Notes under the pieces: model-generated | The model's input: only the letters and a program-made list of their open reading frames with translations | What the model was told of the DNA's origin: nothing | Database searches by the model: none | Program-made: the position numbers and the translations under genes | From: Chromera velia | Lineage: Eukaryota; Sar; Chromeraceae | Direction: 5' to 3' | Assembly (NCBI GenBank): GCA_018398765.1 | Contig: JAHBMJ010002118.1 | Span: forward strand, 1 to 10,000 | DNA: 10,000 bases | In this document: positions 6,809-10,000 of the stretch, piece after piece | How positions within the stretch are numbered: position 1 is the stretch's first letter | How the letters are laid out: each line of letters begins with the position of its first letter

Positions 6809-6816
6809 TTGGTTGT
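6809..6816. repeat. Right target-site duplication of nested transposon
   Basis: Exact copy of TTGGTTGT from 5956-5963. Retroelement pol sequence resumes after it. Confidence 0.8.
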
Positions 6817-8985
6817 TGCTGATCTTCCCGTCTTTCACTGTTGGTACGATGACGGACGGAAGTCGATGCGTGTGGTCCCCTCCGCCATACAAAAGTCACG
6901 AAGCGTTCCCGTGCACTTCTCCGGGTGGATATAGATGGAGTAGGAGAGGAAGAAACAGTCATTTTGTGTCGAAATTTTCCCCGAGCGCACCCAGGCCTTG
7001 CAGTCCCAGACCAGATAGTCACAGTGAGGGCCGGCGTTGCCACCATCGAAGTCCTGAACGTCTCGCAGCAGGATCTTTGTTTAGGTACAGAGTCCCTCCT
7101 TACTTTTGCCAAGCCAGCCAGCTGCGTTGCCTCAGTCACGGCCGTCACAGCCAACGTGACGACATCTACCCCGCCGCAGAATCTCCCGCCGCCTCCTTCG
7201 CTTCCGAAAGTTGATCTCTCATACATCCCGCCTGAGGTCAGAGGGAAGTATAAAGCCCTTCTCCGAGAGCATAGCGACCTCTGGTCTCGCTCCCGCTTTG
7301 ATATCGGCGAATTGCGATTGAATGGGCAGCCGTACGAAGTCCGAATCCCCACAGGCGACGCCCCTCCCATCAGATGGAATCAAGACAGAGTGCCCTACCA
7401 CCAACGCGACCATGTGAAGAAGGAGATTCAGACAATGGAAGAGGGGGGTGTCATCCGCAAGTCTAGCTCTCCATGGGCTGCGCCCGTCGTCTTTGTGAAG
7501 AAGCCTGATGGCACCACCCGTTTCTGCCTCGACTTCCGCAAGCTGAATCAGGCAACCAAACGTGACTTGTTCCCCCTTCTCCGCATCCAAGAAACCCTCG
7601 ACCGTCTCACAGAAGCACAGGTGTTTTCCGTTCTCGATTACACCTCTGGCTTCTTCCAGCTGAAGATGCACGAAGCAGATGCAGAGAAAACTGCTTTCGT
7701 GACTCCTTTTGGTCTGTATGAGTTCACACGCATGCCGTTTGGGCTCGTGAACGCACCGAGCATCTTCCAGCGTGTGATGACGTTGCTTCTCGTAGGTTTG
7801 ACGAGAGACATCGCCCTCGTCTACATCGATGACATCATTGTTTTCTTCCGCTCGCACGAAGAGCATTTGAGGGATTTGAGGGAGGTTTTAGGATTGATGA
7901 GGCAGGCAAACCTTAAGCTGAAGTTAGAGAAAGCGCAGATTGCATTGAGAAAGGTGGAGTATTTGGGGCATTCAGTCTCCTTCAGGGGGATCAGGCCGAG
8001 TCAAAAGAATGTGAAGAAGGTATTGGAGTGGGAGTCCCCAAAAAACCGAAAAAAGCTGCGCTCCTTCCTTTATCTCTGCTCGTATTCCCGCCATTTCGTT
8101 GCAGGCTTTACGAAGTTAACGCATCCCCTCCATGAGCTGCTGAAGCCAGCTGACAAGGAAGGCCGTCCCCTTCCCTTCCAGTGGGGGGAGGAGGCAGAGG
8201 CAATCTTTACTGAATTGAAGAGACGCCTCACTACCCCCCCTATTCTTGCCTTTCCAGACATGAGCCGCCCTTTCACCGTCAAGCCAGACGCCTGCAAGGT
8301 CTCCGTGGGAGGTTTTCTCACACAAGAAGTCAACGGAAAGGAGGTGGTGATTGCCTATACGAGCAGGGCATTGAGTACCGCCGAGAGGAATTACAGCCCA
8401 GTAGAGAGGGAGGCCTTAGGTCTTATGTACTGCTACCGACAGTGGCGGCACTACCTCATTGGTGGGCGCACGTATGCAGTCACTGATCACAAACCTAATC
8501 TGGCGATGGAGGATAGGAAAGTGGCGAATGAGAGAGTGAGGAATTGGGCGTTGGAGTTGCAGAAATTTGGGCTGCGGTATGTTCACAAGTCGGGAAAAGC
8601 CCATACAGACGCAGACGCTCTCTCCCGAATGCCGCAGAAGCCGTTGGCTGTTTGTGTTGACAGTGGTGTCCCACTGTGCAGGCATTGCAACCAACCCGCA
8701 GACGGGAGCATCGAGATCCGGACAGGTATAGGGGCAGTCATGGCAAGTGTGCACAGGCAGGCGGAGGCTGTACGGCTGCAAGCGAACAAGACGTTTTTGG
8801 ACAGAGTGAGAGAGGAGTTACCGAAAGATCCAGTGTTGAGGGACCACTACAGATATTTTGTGAAAGGTATTATGCCGACAAACAAGAGGCAGGCAAGGCA
8901 GGTGCTTTTGGAAGAGAGTGCGTTTGAATTCAGAGATGGCCTGCTGTACCGATTTGAGGGGAGCGGGATGGAGAAAAGAGAGTAA
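6817..8985 (+). CDS. Reverse transcriptase and RNase H, central part of pol
   Basis: The main frame is open from 6853 to the TAA at 8983-8985. Counting from codon 6925 as residue 1: the protease-RT linker with the family's [19 protein letters not shown] block; RT from about residue 140 to 330, with FCLDFRKLN (D203), motif [11 protein letters not shown] (catalytic D238), [12 protein letters not shown], and the active-site Y-I-D-D at 300-303 (7822-7833); the thumb/connection with EYLGH and LRSFLYL; RNase H with D455 in KPDAC, the SPVEREAL glutamates, D521 in VTDHKP and D564 in DADALSR. Together these copy element RNA into DNA. In most relatives the RNase H start reads TDAS, here PDAC, and VFS after the YIDD box is VFF. 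Between 6817 and about 6931 the frame entering from the protease is one base off, so a small indel is likely in the linker. The TAA at 8983 separates it from integrase in the same frame. Confidence 0.92.

Positions 8986-10000
<1,015 letters not shown>

Noticed and set aside
6537-7214. 225-codon forward frame and other frames across the GC-rich island
   Set aside because: It crosses the right boundary of the nested transposon and then runs in the wrong frame over the start of pol. GC-rich DNA lacks stops by composition.

Overview
This is eukaryotic DNA, most likely from an alga or other protist. The signs are a coding exon that stops at a plausible splice donor, wide AT-rich spacers, microsatellites and a Ty3/gypsy-class LTR retrotransposon. 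From memory of the family, the ankyrin protein resembles those that are very numerous in the chromerid alga Chromera velia. That assignment is a guess, since no ribosomal or organellar marker is present.

Left part (1-3816). An AT-rich minus-strand frame runs off the left edge (1-172, unrecognised). Next, on the minus strand, is the first exon of a zinc-dependent medium-chain alcohol/polyol dehydrogenase (709-1182). It carries a complete GroES-like catalytic domain and all expected zinc ligands, but no Rossmann half is visible in the window. About 700 bases of spacer separate it from a divergently oriented ankyrin-repeat protein on the plus strand (about 1894-3291, roughly eight repeats). An AT-rich spacer with short tandem repeats follows.

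Right part (about 3817-10000) is one degenerate Ty3/gypsy element on the plus strand. In order it has a candidate 5' LTR, a candidate primer-binding site, gag (capsid, basic RGG region, zinc knuckle), protease, reverse transcriptase, RNase H and integrase (HHCC zinc finger, D-D-35-E core, start of a GPY/F-like module). The 3' end lies beyond the window. The reading frame is interrupted by six in-frame stop codons and by a probable one-base shift in the protease-RT linker. The catalytic residues of the protease, RT and integrase are all still present.

Inside pol, between protease and RT, sits a second mobile element (5964-6808, 845 bp). It has 11-bp imperfect terminal inverted repeats and an exact 8-bp target duplication, and its subterminal regions carry repeated GGTTACC-type motifs. 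It encodes no transposase that I can see, so it looks like a non-autonomous DNA transposon of hAT-like habit. Its base composition is extreme, from about 7% GC to about 87% GC within 700 bases. This nested insertion is the most interesting object in the window. Apart from it, I see no convincing previously undescribed gene system.
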